Shown piece after piece: positions 1 through 7,401 of a stretch of DNA of 44,217 nucleotides (its first letter is position 1; the number at the start of each line of letters is the position of its first letter). The notes under the pieces are model-generated. The model did no database searches. It had not been told where the DNA came from and worked only from the letters and a program-made list of their open reading frames with translations. The position numbers were made by a program, and so were the translations under genes. This DNA comes from Christensenella sp. UBA1385 (GTDB lineage: Bacteria > Bacillota > Clostridia > Christensenellales > Aristaeellaceae), in contig DBQV01000016.1 of the NCBI GenBank assembly GCA_002305755.1, forward strand, positions 9,809-54,025, read 5' to 3'.

Positions 1-2
1 AG

Positions 3-383
3 ATGGCACGTATAGCGGGCGTTGACCTGCCGAATGAGAAGCGCGTAGAGATCGGGCTTACCTACATCTTTGGTATCGGCCTGAAAACTTCACAGACAAT
101 CCTGGCCGATACTGAGATCGATCCCAACACCCGTGTGAAGGATCTTTCCGAGAACGACATCAGCAAGCTGCGTGATTATATTGAGCATCATGTCAAGGTC
201 GAAGGCGACCTTCGCCGTGAAATCTCGATGAATATCAAGCGCCTGGTGGAGATTGGCTGCTATCGCGGTGTGCGTCACCGCCGCGGCCTGCCTGTCAGAG
301 GGCAGAACACCAAGCAGAATGCAAGGACCCGCAAGGGCCCCAAGAAGCAGGTAGCCGGCAAGAAGAAGGCCGCTACAAAGTAA
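3..383 (+). CDS. rpsM: 30S ribosomal protein S13
   Basis: Binds the head of the small ribosomal subunit and contacts 16S rRNA, the P-site tRNA and the 50S subunit. The 126-residue protein opens with MARIAGVDLP and carries the family's RGVRHRRGLPVRGQNTKQNARTR-type region near residues 85-110 followed by a basic tail; the length is normal. The ATG begins at the third base of the window, so its ribosome binding site lies outside. It is the first gene of the visible part of the conserved rpsM-rpsK-rpsD-rpoA-rplQ cluster, in the usual order. Confidence 0.98.
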   Translation: MARIAGVDLPNEKRVEIGLTYIFGIGLKTSQTILADTEIDPNTRVKDLSENDISKLRDYIEHHVKVEGDLRREISMNIKRLVEIGCYRGVRHRRGLPVRGQNTKQNARTRKGPKKQVAGKKKAATK

Positions 384-426
384 GCGTTTGATGTGGTAGG
401 CTGCACCGCCTACGGAAGGAGATTCT

Positions 427-828
427 ATGGCACCCAAGGCATCGCTTAAAAAGGTATCGCGCAAGCGCCGCGAGAAGAAGCTCGTTGAGCGCGGCGTTGT
501 GCATATCCGTTCTTCGTTCAACAATACCATCGTCACGATCACCGATGTGGCCGGCAACGCGCTCAGCTGGGCTTCCGCCGGCGGCATGGGTTTCCGTGGC
601 AACAAGAAATCCACCCCCTTTGCAGCCCAGATGGCAGCCGAGACCGCGGCCAGGGCGGCGACCGAGTTTGGCCTGCGCACGGTGGACGTGCTGGTCAAGG
701 GCCCGGGCTCGGGCCGTGAGGCCGCCATCCGCTCCCTGCAGACCGCTGGTCTGGAAGTCACCATGATCAAGGACGTGACGCCGATTCCTCACAACGGCTG
801 CCGTCCGCCCAAGCGCAGAAGGGTGTAA
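427..828 (+). CDS. rpsK: 30S ribosomal protein S11
   Basis: Component of the 30S platform that helps form the mRNA exit region near the anti-Shine-Dalgarno helix. The 133-residue protein contains HIRSSFNNTIVTITD (about residues 25-40) and the C-terminal PIPHNGCRPPKRRRV end, both hallmarks of S11. The ATG is preceded by GAAGGAG at a good distance. It lies 43 bases after rpsM and 13 bases before rpsD, and is surely cotranscribed with them. Confidence 0.98.
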   Translation: MAPKASLKKVSRKRREKKLVERGVVHIRSSFNNTIVTITDVAGNALSWASAGGMGFRGNKKSTPFAAQMAAETAARAATEFGLRTVDVLVKGPGSGREAAIRSLQTAGLEVTMIKDVTPIPHNGCRPPKRRRV

Positions 829-841
829 GGAGGGAAAGTAA

Positions 842-1438
842 ATGGCAAGAAATACTCAGCCGATTGCAAAGCGCTGCAAGGCGCTGGACATCTCTCCCGC
901 TGTTCTCGGCTACAGCAACAAGAAGACGACCCGCAACCCCGGCGGCGAGCGCCGCAGGAAGGTCAGCGAATATGGCCTGCAGCTGAAGGAAAAGCAGAAG
1001 GTCCGTTTCATCTATGGCGTGCTGGAGCGTCAGTTCCGCCGCTACTACAAGCGTGCCGTGGACATGCGCGGCGTTACGGGCGACAACCTCATGCAGCTGC
1101 TTGAGCGCCGCCTTGACAATGTGGTGTTCCGCCTGGGCTTCGGCAAATCCCGCCGTCATGCCCGCCAGCTGGTGACCCATGGCCACTTCCTGGTCAACGG
1201 CCGCAAGGTGGATATCCCCTCCTATACCGTTGATGTGGACGATGTGATCACCGTCCGCACCAAGAGCCGCGAAATGGAGCACTTCAAGGCGCTTCGCGAA
1301 GGCGGATTCAATATTGTTCCCAAGTGGCTGTCCTTGAACGCGGATGAGCTGAAGGGCACCGTGGTTGCCCTGCCCACCCGTGAGGATCTGGACTTCCCGC
1401 TTCAGGAGAACATGATCGTCGAGTTCTACTCCCGCTAA
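842..1438 (+). CDS. rpsD: 30S ribosomal protein S4
   Basis: Primary 16S rRNA-binding assembly protein; in many bacteria S4 is also a translational repressor of its operon. The 198-residue product has the N-terminal S4 domain and, at about residues 90-150, the S4 RNA-binding fold with LERRLDNVVFRLGF and RQLVTHGHFLVNGRKVDIPS. No zinc-type cysteine cluster is visible at the N terminus (one cysteine in KRCKALD), so this is the zinc-free form. The start follows GGAGGGAAAGTAA. Confidence 0.98.
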   Translation: MARNTQPIAKRCKALDISPAVLGYSNKKTTRNPGGERRRKVSEYGLQLKEKQKVRFIYGVLERQFRRYYKRAVDMRGVTGDNLMQLLERRLDNVVFRLGFGKSRRHARQLVTHGHFLVNGRKVDIPSYTVDVDDVITVRTKSREMEHFKALREGGFNIVPKWLSLNADELKGTVVALPTREDLDFPLQENMIVEFYSR

Positions 1439-1501
1439 TCCATGATGATGGAGTCAACTACTTCGGACAGCAGATTAGCAAAAGGAGGAAAAGAAGCTGT
1501 G

Positions 1502-2443
1502 ATGGTAGATATTGAGAATCCCCGTATCGAACGCAGCGGCAGCCAGGATGAGTTCTACGGCCGTTTTACGGTAGAACCGCTTGAGCGCGGTTATGGCCAT
1601 ACGCTTGGTAATGCGCTTCGCCGTGTCCTGCTGAGTTCCCTGCCGGGAGCCGCCGTGACCAGCATTCAGATCGAAGGCATACAGCACGAATTTTCCACCA
1701 TTCCCGGGGTGAAGGAAGATGTTACGGAGATCATTCTCAACATCAAGGAGCTGACGCTCCGCTCCTTTTCCGAAGAGCCCAAAACCGTGGAAATCAATGT
1801 GACCGGCCCCAGGGAAGTGACCGCCGCCGATATCCGCGTGGACAGCGACATCGAGGTGGTGAACCCTGAGCTGCACATTGCCAGCCTCGGCAAGGACGCC
1901 AGCCTGCATATGTGGCTGACGGTCGACCGCGGCAGCGGTTATGTGCCCGCTGAAAAGAACAAGCCCACCCCCGCCGTCATCGGTCTTATTCCGATCGATT
2001 CGATCTATACGCCCATCCGCAAGGTGAACTATACGGTCGAAAACACCCGTGTCGGCCAGATTACCGACTATGACAAGCTGATTCTCGAAATCTGGACCAA
2101 TGGCAGCCTCTATCCCGAGGAGGCCGTGGGTATGGCCGCCAAGCAGCTCACCGAGCAGCTGGCGCTCTTTACCCGCCTGACGGATCATCCGATTCAGCCT
2201 GCCGCCAGCGAAAGCACGGCCGGCCTTTCGGGCAAATCGGTCGATATGACGATTGAGGAACTGGATCTCTCCGTTCGTGCGTTCAACTGCCTCAAGCGCG
2301 CCGGTATCAATACCGTCAGCGAGCTGATCCAGAAGGACCAGGAAGAGATGATGAAGGTTCGCAACCTCGGCAAGAAGAGCCTTGAGGAGGTCGAGCAGAA
2401 GCTCGAGCTGCTGGGCTTGTCTTTGCGCCGCTCTGAAGAATAA
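1502..2443 (+). CDS. rpoA: DNA-directed RNA polymerase alpha subunit
   Basis: Alpha subunit of RNA polymerase; the N-terminal domain (about residues 1-235) dimerises and seeds assembly, and the C-terminal domain (about 245-313) contacts UP elements and activators. Visible signatures are LERGYGHTLGNALRRVLLSS near residue 30 and the helix-hairpin-helix of the C-terminal domain (LKRAGINTVSELIQKD, RNLGKKSLEEVEQKL). An upstream in-frame ATG at 1442 exists, but AGGAGG at 1483-1488 points to GTG 1499 or ATG 1502; 313 residues from 1502 matches the family's usual length. It is the fourth gene of the ribosomal operon. Confidence 0.97.
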   Translation: MVDIENPRIERSGSQDEFYGRFTVEPLERGYGHTLGNALRRVLLSSLPGAAVTSIQIEGIQHEFSTIPGVKEDVTEIILNIKELTLRSFSEEPKTVEINVTGPREVTAADIRVDSDIEVVNPELHIASLGKDASLHMWLTVDRGSGYVPAEKNKPTPAVIGLIPIDSIYTPIRKVNYTVENTRVGQITDYDKLILEIWTNGSLYPEEAVGMAAKQLTEQLALFTRLTDHPIQPAASESTAGLSGKSVDMTIEELDLSVRAFNCLKRAGINTVSELIQKDQEEMMKVRNLGKKSLEEVEQKLELLGLSLRRSEE

Positions 2444-2479
2444 ACCACTGCCCTGTGTTGGGCAAAGGAGGATATCCCC

Positions 2480-2992
2480 ATGGCTGTACAACGTAAACTT
2501 GGCCGGAGAAGCGACCAGCGTCAGGCGCTGCTGCGTAACCAGGTGACCAACCTCTTATGGTATGGCCGCATCGAGACGACCCTGGCCCGCGCCAAGGAAG
2601 TCCGCAGCATTGCAGACCGCCTGGTCACTCTGGCGATTCGCGAGCACGGCAATACCGTGGCCGCCAAGAAAGAATATCATAACGATAAGGGGCAGATCGT
2701 CAGCATCGACGTGGTGAATGACGCGCCCAGCAAGCTGCACGCCCGCAGGCTGATGATGGCCTATCTCTATGAGATGCCGCATGCCCGTCTGGACGACGAG
2801 AGCAAGAAAGAGTACCGTGAGCGCACTAAGGACAACAATCACCCGCTGATTGAAAAGATGTTCCGCGAGTACGCCCCCAAGTACCAGAAGCGCAACGAGG
2901 AAAAGAGCGTGTCCGGCGGCTATACCCGCATCTACAAGCTCGGACCCCGCCGTGGCGACGGCGCTGAGCGCGTGCTGATCGAAATGATCTGA
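2480..2992 (+). CDS. rplQ: 50S ribosomal protein L17 (long form)
   Basis: Large-subunit protein near the peptide exit tunnel. The start (MAVQRKLGRRSDQRQALLRNQ) follows AAAGGAGG and the C terminus ends with GYTRIYKLGPRRGDGAERVLIEMI-type sequence, as in L17. At 170 residues it is clearly longer than the roughly 115-130 of most L17 proteins; the extra sequence sits in the middle (about residues 55-125, including KKEYHNDKGQIVSIDVV and the following acidic/basic stretch). Such insertions are known in some clostridial L17 proteins, so this is a family variant rather than a frameshift. Last gene of the operon. Confidence 0.96.
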   Translation: MAVQRKLGRRSDQRQALLRNQVTNLLWYGRIETTLARAKEVRSIADRLVTLAIREHGNTVAAKKEYHNDKGQIVSIDVVNDAPSKLHARRLMMAYLYEMPHARLDDESKKEYRERTKDNNHPLIEKMFREYAPKYQKRNEEKSVSGGYTRIYKLGPRRGDGAERVLIEMI

Positions 2993-3001
2993 TCCTCATC
3001 C

Positions 3002-3100
3002 TTTTCTGAAACAAAGCACCGATCCGGCGCGGAGTTTTGCCCGGCAAGCGAAGCGAGGGCGGGGCAGGAAGGCGCCAAAAGACGGCGACGTTTCAGAAAA
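3002..3100 (+). other. Long-range inverted repeat enclosing GC-rich structured segment
   Basis: The 317 bases between rplQ and the next gene hold no credible gene. Right after rplQ, TTTTCTGAAAC (3002-3012) pairs perfectly with GTTTCAGAAAA (3090-3100). The 77 enclosed bases are GC-rich and contain further short complementary arms (for example TGCCC with GGGCA). It lies before the operon terminator, so it would be part of the rplQ mRNA tail. Function unknown. Confidence 0.45.
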
Positions 3101-3127
3101 ATCGGAATAAGCGCCTTTGCTTGAAAA

Positions 3128-3150
3128 AGTGCCGGAAACGGCGCTTTTTT
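3128..3150 (+). terminator. Intrinsic terminator of the ribosomal protein operon
   Basis: AGTGCCG, loop GAAA, CGGCGCT (3128-3145) makes a 7-bp stem with one G-U pair and a stable GNRA loop, preceded by an A run and followed by six T. An alternative pairing of AAGCGCC 3109-3115 with GGCGCTT 3140-3146 is possible. Placed 135 bases after rplQ. Confidence 0.88.
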
Positions 3151-3275
3151 CATACCCATGTCCGGGTAAAACTGGCCCTTCATGGCAGCGATTTGGTTCT
3201 GTACGGCTTTTGTTTCAATCCGGGCTGTGAGGGCCTGAAATGTAGTTTTTGCTTTTCTTATGACCATAAACAGGG

Positions 3276-3281
3276 TATACT
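3276..3281 (+). promoter_or_regulatory. Possible -10 element before nadD-yqeK
   Basis: TATACT followed by an AT-rich stretch (TATATATC) just ahead of the GTG start. No good -35 hexamer is found at 17 bases (TTTTCT, 3253-3258, is weak), so this is a tentative promoter for the nadD-yqeK-rsfS cluster. Confidence 0.4.
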
Positions 3282-3309
3282 ATATATATCATACGGGAAG
3301 GAAGACATT

Positions 3310-4452
3310 GTGCGGAGGATAGCGGTATTTGCGGGGGCTTTTGACCCCATTCATTTGGGGCATATTCAGGTCATTCGCTCTGTGTTGGAGAGAAGGCTGG
3401 CCGATCAGGTTGTCCTGATGCCAAGCTCCGCGCCGCCTTACAGAAAGCCGACCATCCCTTCAGCCGCGCTGCGGGGCCTGTGTGCCGCCGCTGTTGCGGA
3501 TATGCCGGGCGTGGCGCTGGCCGACGAAAAGCCGCTCAAGTCCGGGCAGAGCATCATTGAAGCCATCCGCGGGCTTCGGCAGCGATACGGTAAGGCGGAG
3601 TATCTGTATATCGTGGGTGCCGACAAGCTGGCCGGCCTTCTGCACTGGTCCAAGGCACCAAAGCTGTTTAGCCTTTGCTGCTTCCTTGTGTATCCCCGGG
3701 AAGGCTACGCTGCGCAGGACATCATCCGCTTTGCCTCGCCGCACGGTCTGCGGGCTGAGCTGGTGGAGATGCCGCAGGTAAGGGTCAGCTCGGCCATGGT
3801 GCGCGCGGAGCTGAAAAAGCTGAAGGACGCGTCGGGCATGCTGGACCCGGAGATCGCGCGCATGATCGCGCTCAACGGCCTGTATCAGCTGCCCTATGAA
3901 ACGATGATCAGGCCTTACATGAGCCAGCGCCGCTATCAGCACACGCTGGGGGTTCGCGATCTGGCGGTGGCTCTGGCGCGGAAGCATGGCGCCTCCATGC
4001 AGGCGGCCGCGGTGGCGGCGCTGCTGCACGACTGCGCCAAGGAAATGAAGCTCGGCCTGATGCAGGCGATGGCTCGTCACTGGCAGATCACGGATGATCC
4101 CGCCGAGATGGCCAGCAATGCGCTGCTGCATGGCAAGATCGCCGCGATTTTCGCTCAGCAGCGGTACGACGTGCACGATGAGGATGTGCTGAACGCGATC
4201 CGCTATCACACCACCGGCAGACCCGGCATGAGCAAGCTGGAGCTCTGCCTCTTTGTGGCCGACAAGGCCGAGAAGGGGAGAAGGCCTTATCCCGGCCTTG
4301 AGGAGATCAGATCGCTGATGTTTGATCGTCTGGAGGCCGCGGCTCTCGTTTCGATGCGCGGTGCCAAGAGCTTTGTGGCCGGACGCGGGGAGAGCTACAG
4401 CGAGGAAACCGACGCCGCGATGAACTATCTGGAAGGGCAGGCTGCCCATTAA
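3310..4452 (+). CDS. nadD: Fused nicotinate-nucleotide adenylyltransferase (NadD) and YqeK-type HD hydrolase
   Basis: A 380-residue protein with two enzymes in one chain. Residues 1-195 are NadD, which adenylates nicotinate mononucleotide in NAD synthesis: GAFDPIHLGH (9-18) is the nucleotidyltransferase HxGH motif and VRVSSAMVRAEL the ISSxxxR-type motif. From about residue 198 follows a YqeK-like HD domain with RYQHTLGV (about 208-215), LLHDCAKE (238-245) and a late ADKAEKGR; YqeK proteins hydrolyse Ap4A. The start is GTG 3310 after GGGAAGG; upstream in-frame codons to 3037 are not plausible protein and overlap the terminator. In most Firmicutes nadD and yqeK are neighbouring separate genes ahead of rsfS, as the order here reflects. 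Confidence 0.93.
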   Translation: MRRIAVFAGAFDPIHLGHIQVIRSVLERRLADQVVLMPSSAPPYRKPTIPSAALRGLCAAAVADMPGVALADEKPLKSGQSIIEAIRGLRQRYGKAEYLYIVGADKLAGLLHWSKAPKLFSLCCFLVYPREGYAAQDIIRFASPHGLRAELVEMPQVRVSSAMVRAELKKLKDASGMLDPEIARMIALNGLYQLPYETMIRPYMSQRRYQHTLGVRDLAVALARKHGASMQAAAVAALLHDCAKEMKLGLMQAMARHWQITDDPAEMASNALLHGKIAAIFAQQRYDVHDEDVLNAIRYHTTGRPGMSKLELCLFVADKAEKGRRPYPGLEEIRSLMFDRLEAAALVSMRGAKSFVAGRGESYSEETDAAMNYLEGQAAH

Positions 4453-4470
4453 GAAATGAGGAGGATGGGA

Positions 4471-4848
4471 ATGCAGGGAGAAGATCTGGTAAAAAAGGTG
4501 GCGCAGCTGCTGTACGATAGAAAGGCAAGGGATATTGTTGCCCTGAAGGTGGACCATCTGATGGTTCTGACCGATTATCTGGTGCTTGCGACCGGCGCTA
4601 ACGCGCTGCAGACGCACGCGCTGATGGAGCATGTGGATCAGGGGCTGAGCGCATTGGGGCTGTCGCCCCGCAGGATCGAGGGGCAGCATGCCGCGCGCTG
4701 GATCGTGATGGATTACGGCACCGTGATGGTGCATATCTTTCATCCGGAAGACAGAGAGTTCTACAGGCTGGAGAGGCTGTGGACGGACGGCAGCAACCGT
4801 GTGCCCCTGCCCTTTGAGGAAGAAGGGCAGGATCAGGTTGCCCGATGA
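4471..4848 (+). CDS. rsfS: Ribosomal silencing factor RsfS (Iojap/DUF143)
   Basis: Binds L14 on the 50S subunit and blocks joining with 30S when nutrients are short. The 125-residue protein shows the family pattern: a helix with LLYDRKARDIVALKV, then LTDYLVLATG, and near the end WIVMDYGTVMVHIFHPEDREFYRLERLW. Three in-frame ATGs compete (4456, 4465, 4471); AGGAGG at 4459-4464 favours 4471. It follows nadD-yqeK by 18 bases, and its stop overlaps the next start (ATGA), so the genes are translationally coupled. Confidence 0.95.
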   Translation: MQGEDLVKKVAQLLYDRKARDIVALKVDHLMVLTDYLVLATGANALQTHALMEHVDQGLSALGLSPRRIEGQHAARWIVMDYGTVMVHIFHPEDREFYRLERLWTDGSNRVPLPFEEEGQDQVAR

Positions 4849-5186
4849 GCATCCAGCTGTATGTATATAAGCGCAGCTTTGACGTGCAGAAGGCGGAGCG
4901 CTATCTGAAAGAAAGAAGGATCGCCTATCAGGCGGTGGATCTGAAAAAGCACAGGCTGGGCAGGCGCGAACTGGAGCTGTTTGCCAAAGGGCGTGGCGCG
5001 AGGGCTATCCTCAATCTGGAGGATGAGGCTGTCCGTTCCCATCCCATTGCCTACGCGCCCGACGAGCAGACCGTGCTGGACTATTTGATGGAAAACCCTC
5101 AGTTTCTGATCAGCCCCATCATACGGGACGGGCAGAAGGTGCTGATCGGCTATGACGAAGCGGAGCTGAAAAAGCTGATCGGCTGA
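4845..5186 (+). CDS. ArsC/Spx-family thioredoxin-fold protein without cysteines
   Basis: A 113-residue protein with the layout of the ArsC/Spx/YffB family: a first beta strand (QLYVYKRSFDVQKAERYLKE), a middle helical insert, and the late strand pair LISPIIRDGQKVLIGYDEAEL that corresponds to the family's KRPIIxxxxxxxxGF region. It has no cysteine anywhere, so the usual CxxC or CxxS redox site is absent, and the conserved Arg before Pro in the late motif is Ser. It therefore cannot act as a reductase and may be a binding or regulatory protein. The ATG overlaps the rsfS stop by 4 bases. Compare the intact CTTC paralogue at 13725. Family assignment is by pattern only. Confidence 0.7.
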   Translation: MSIQLYVYKRSFDVQKAERYLKERRIAYQAVDLKKHRLGRRELELFAKGRGARAILNLEDEAVRSHPIAYAPDEQTVLDYLMENPQFLISPIIRDGQKVLIGYDEAELKKLIG

Positions 5187-5254
5187 GGAGACGATGATCG
5201 TACCTTGCACGCGCGGCGTGTTTGAGTCTATCCCACACGAAAGGAAAAGGCACT

Positions 5255-6856
5255 ATGAAGAAACTGTCAATTGCGTTGGCTGTTGTTGCGCTTGTGCTGG
5301 CCGTGGTATTGGGGGTGCAGGTAGGTCAGACCAATCAAGCAAAAACCGAGCTGGCGGCGCAGACAGAAAAGGTGGCTGCGCTGGAGCCGCTGACCGCGGA
5401 GGTGGAGGGGCTGAAGGCGCAGCTGACGGAGGTCACCCAGGAGGGGGAAAAGCAGCTGAAGGCGGCGCAGGACGAGCGCGATGCGCTGAGCCGGGAGGCC
5501 GAGGCCGCGCTGGATCGATTGACGTCGGAAGCCGAGGCGGCACAAGAGCAGATCGCGGGCCTTGAAGCGCAGCTGAAGGCGGCGCAGGAAGAGAGCGTGG
5601 CGCTCAGCGGCGAAAAGGACAGCCTCAGTGCCGAATTTGAGGCGGCCAAGGCCAATCAGGCAGCGCTGGAGAGCCAGTTGGCCGAGGCCAAGGAGCAGCT
5701 GGTAACCATAAGCGGCGAACGCGACACAAAAGCGGAAGAGCTGAAGGCGGCGGCGGAAAAGGCTGCCGAGCTGGAAGCGCAGCTGACGAAAATAACGGAA
5801 GAACGCGACGCCAAGGCAGAGGCACTGGAGGCCGCAGGTACGAAGGCTGCAGAGATGGAGATCCAGCTGGCCGCGGAAAAAAGCGCTTCAATGTCTCTGA
5901 GGGGGGAACTCGATGGCTTAAAGGCCGAGCTGGATACCGCCATGAGCAAGCAGAAGGAGCTTGAGGATCAGGTGCGCGTGCTCAGCGCGGAGGATACCAA
6001 GGCCACGCTCGAAGCCGCGCATCAGGAAGCCGCCACGCTGCAGGAATCACTTTCCGAGGCGCAGCTGGCCAGAGAAGAAGTGGAGGCTAAGCTGCAGGCC
6101 GCCGAAAGTGCGGCGGCAGCCGTGCGCAGTGAACTGGAGGGCAAGCTGGAGGAGGCCCGGAAGGAGTCGCTGGCGCTTCAGGCCTCCTTGACTGAGGCCG
6201 AAAATGAAAAGACTGCCTCAGCTCAGAGACTGCAGGAGGCGGAGGCCGCCGCCGCAGAGGTAAAGAGCCAGCTGGAAGGCAAGCTGGAAGCCGCCCAGAA
6301 AGAGGCGGCCAGCCTGCTGGAATCCCTGACTGCGGCCGAGACTGCAAGGAATGAGGTAGCGGCCAAGCTGCAGGATGCGGAAGCAGCTGTGGCCGATAAA
6401 GGCGAGCTGGAGGGCAGGCTCGAGGAAGCCAGACAAGAAACAGAGACGCTGAAAATCACCCTGCAGGACGCTGAGGGCGCCCGCAACAAGGCTCTGGTCA
6501 AAGTACAGGAGCTGGAGGAAGCCGCCAAGTCCGCGAAGGAAGAATTTGACAGAAGGCTGCTTGCCCTCAAGGCCCGGCCCAGCAAGTATAAGGCGGACAA
6601 GGCCGCCGTGCTGGAGACCAGGCTGGTGATGAGCCTGGAGCAGCTGGCCCTCTTTAACGGCAAGAACGGCAGGCCTGCCTGCATCGCGGTAAACGGCGTG
6701 ATCTACGATGTGACGGGCAACCGCTCCTGGCGGCGGGGCAACCACAAGGGCTTTGAGGCTGGTCAGGATCTGACGGAGATCCTGCTGAACGAAGCGTCCC
6801 ACGGGATAGAGAAGCTGGAAGGCCTGACCGTGGTGGGTATTTTGAAGGCGGAATGA
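5255..6856 (+). CDS. Membrane-anchored coiled-coil protein with C-terminal cytochrome b5-like domain
   Basis: A 533-residue protein. Residues 1-25 (MKKLSIALAVVALVLAVVLG) form a signal anchor or uncleaved signal. Residues 30-450 are almost pure Ala/Glu/Lys/Leu coiled coil with internal repeats: two units of about 28 residues (ERDxKAEEL type, about 165-215) and three units of 45-46 residues at 271-316, 317-362 and 363-407, each carrying xLEGKLEEAxKE. Residues 459-533 match the Firmicute cytochrome b5-like heme/steroid-binding domain, with the two expected histidines in HKGFEAG (His497) and SHGIEKLEG (His516). Start ATG 5255 after AAGGAAAAGG. Role unknown; the architecture suggests an extracytoplasmic stalk holding a heme- or ligand-binding head. 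Confidence 0.82.
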   Translation: MKKLSIALAVVALVLAVVLGVQVGQTNQAKTELAAQTEKVAALEPLTAEVEGLKAQLTEVTQEGEKQLKAAQDERDALSREAEAALDRLTSEAEAAQEQIAGLEAQLKAAQEESVALSGEKDSLSAEFEAAKANQAALESQLAEAKEQLVTISGERDTKAEELKAAAEKAAELEAQLTKITEERDAKAEALEAAGTKAAEMEIQLAAEKSASMSLRGELDGLKAELDTAMSKQKELEDQVRVLSAEDTKATLEAAHQEAATLQESLSEAQLAREEVEAKLQAAESAAAAVRSELEGKLEEARKESLALQASLTEAENEKTASAQRLQEAEAAAAEVKSQLEGKLEAAQKEAASLLESLTAAETARNEVAAKLQDAEAAVADKGELEGRLEEARQETETLKITLQDAEGARNKALVKVQELEEAAKSAKEEFDRRLLALKARPSKYKADKAAVLETRLVMSLEQLALFNGKNGRPACIAVNGVIYDVTGNRSWRRGNHKGFEAGQDLTEILLNEASHGIEKLEGLTVVGILKAE

Positions 6857-6896
6857 ACTGAAAAATTGAGATGGGGCTGTAGGCAAAGTCGTTCAG

Positions 6897-6938
6897 ATGC
6901 AAGATCGTCACGGAAGGGAAACCGTGGCGATCTTGCAT
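6897..6938 (+). terminator. Strong stem-loop after the coiled-coil gene
   Basis: Arms 6897-6913 and 6922-6938 pair over 17 bp with one G-T wobble around an 8-base loop. No T run follows, so it is either a terminator of reduced quality or an mRNA-stabilising hairpin. A weaker structure with a T run (GAGG...CCTCATTTTTTT, about 6999-7021) follows. The rest of 6857-7136 shows nothing convincing. Confidence 0.55.
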
Positions 6939-7136
6939 ATATAAGCGGCGAAAAAGGATGTAATCGCCCCTGGCGACATAAATCAGAGGATAAAAACGAG
7001 GGACAAGGTGCCTCATTTTTTGTGCAGGATGGAAGAGAGAACAGGTGAGGAGCACGGGTTTTCGAGTTGCATCCATCTTGCTGAGACGACAGAATACTAA
7101 AAAGTGTCTACAGGAGTTATGTTAAAACGCCTGCTC

Positions 7137-7232
7137 AAGAGGGACTGCAGCCCCCTCTTCCCATTCTACCAAGGAAGACATGTCAAGGTCGGGTAGTATT
7201 TGCTTCGCAAATCTCTACCTTTCCTTTGACAT
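7137..7232. other. Pair of intergenic stem-loops before the UDP-uronate cassette
   Basis: First hairpin: AAGAGGG (7137-7143) with CCCTCTT (7153-7159). Second, longer and imperfect: ATGTCAAGG (7180-7188) with CCTTTGACAT (7223-7232, one bulge), then GGTAG (7192-7196) with CTACC (7215-7219), then ATTTGC (7198-7203) with GCAAAT (7207-7212) around TTC. They lie about 85 bases ahead of the cassette promoter. Could be the end of an upstream transcript, a small RNA, or a miniature repeat; nothing here decides. Confidence 0.45.
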
Positions 7233-7315
7233 CAATGAACTGCTTCATCTGCTACCAATGTGTAACCTATGTTTGACACTTCTACATGGACAATGCTTTC
7301 GTTGCGACATTTGTA

Positions 7316-7344
7316 TTGATTTTAATGAGTGCAGATGATACAAT
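7316..7344 (+). promoter_or_regulatory. Sigma-A-type promoter for the UDP-uronate cassette
   Basis: TTGATT (7316-7321), 17-base spacer, TACAAT (7339-7344). The start codon at 7402 is 58 bases downstream. A second possible -35 (TTGACA, 7273-7278) has no good -10 partner. Confidence 0.6.
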
Positions 7345-7401
7345 ATTGGCGTTGAATCGATGCGAAGTGTGACGCAGATAACAACATTGTGGGAGCGCCT
7401 T

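Noticed and set aside
1475..2491. Long open frame antisense to rpoA
   Set aside because: Mirror of a highly conserved gene in GC-rich DNA; the composition (His, Gly, Leu, Gln) is that of an antisense shadow and no ribosome binding site or family motif is present.
3037..3309. Upstream extension of nadD to the in-frame ATG at 3037
   Set aside because: It would translate through the ribosomal operon terminator and has no similarity; GTG 3310 with GGGAAGG fits the family N terminus.
5194..5565. Gly/Ala-rich frame overlapping the start of the coiled-coil gene
   Set aside because: Low-complexity out-of-frame reading of the GC-rich repeats; the true gene starts at 5255 with a ribosome binding site and signal segment.
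6065..6478. Tandem repeats considered as a CRISPR-like array or DNA satellite
   Set aside because: The 135-138-base units are coding repeats of a coiled coil with diverged DNA and no spacers.
6866..7048. Possible 60-residue peptide
   Set aside because: The frame runs through the 17-bp hairpin, lacks a ribosome binding site and has random composition.
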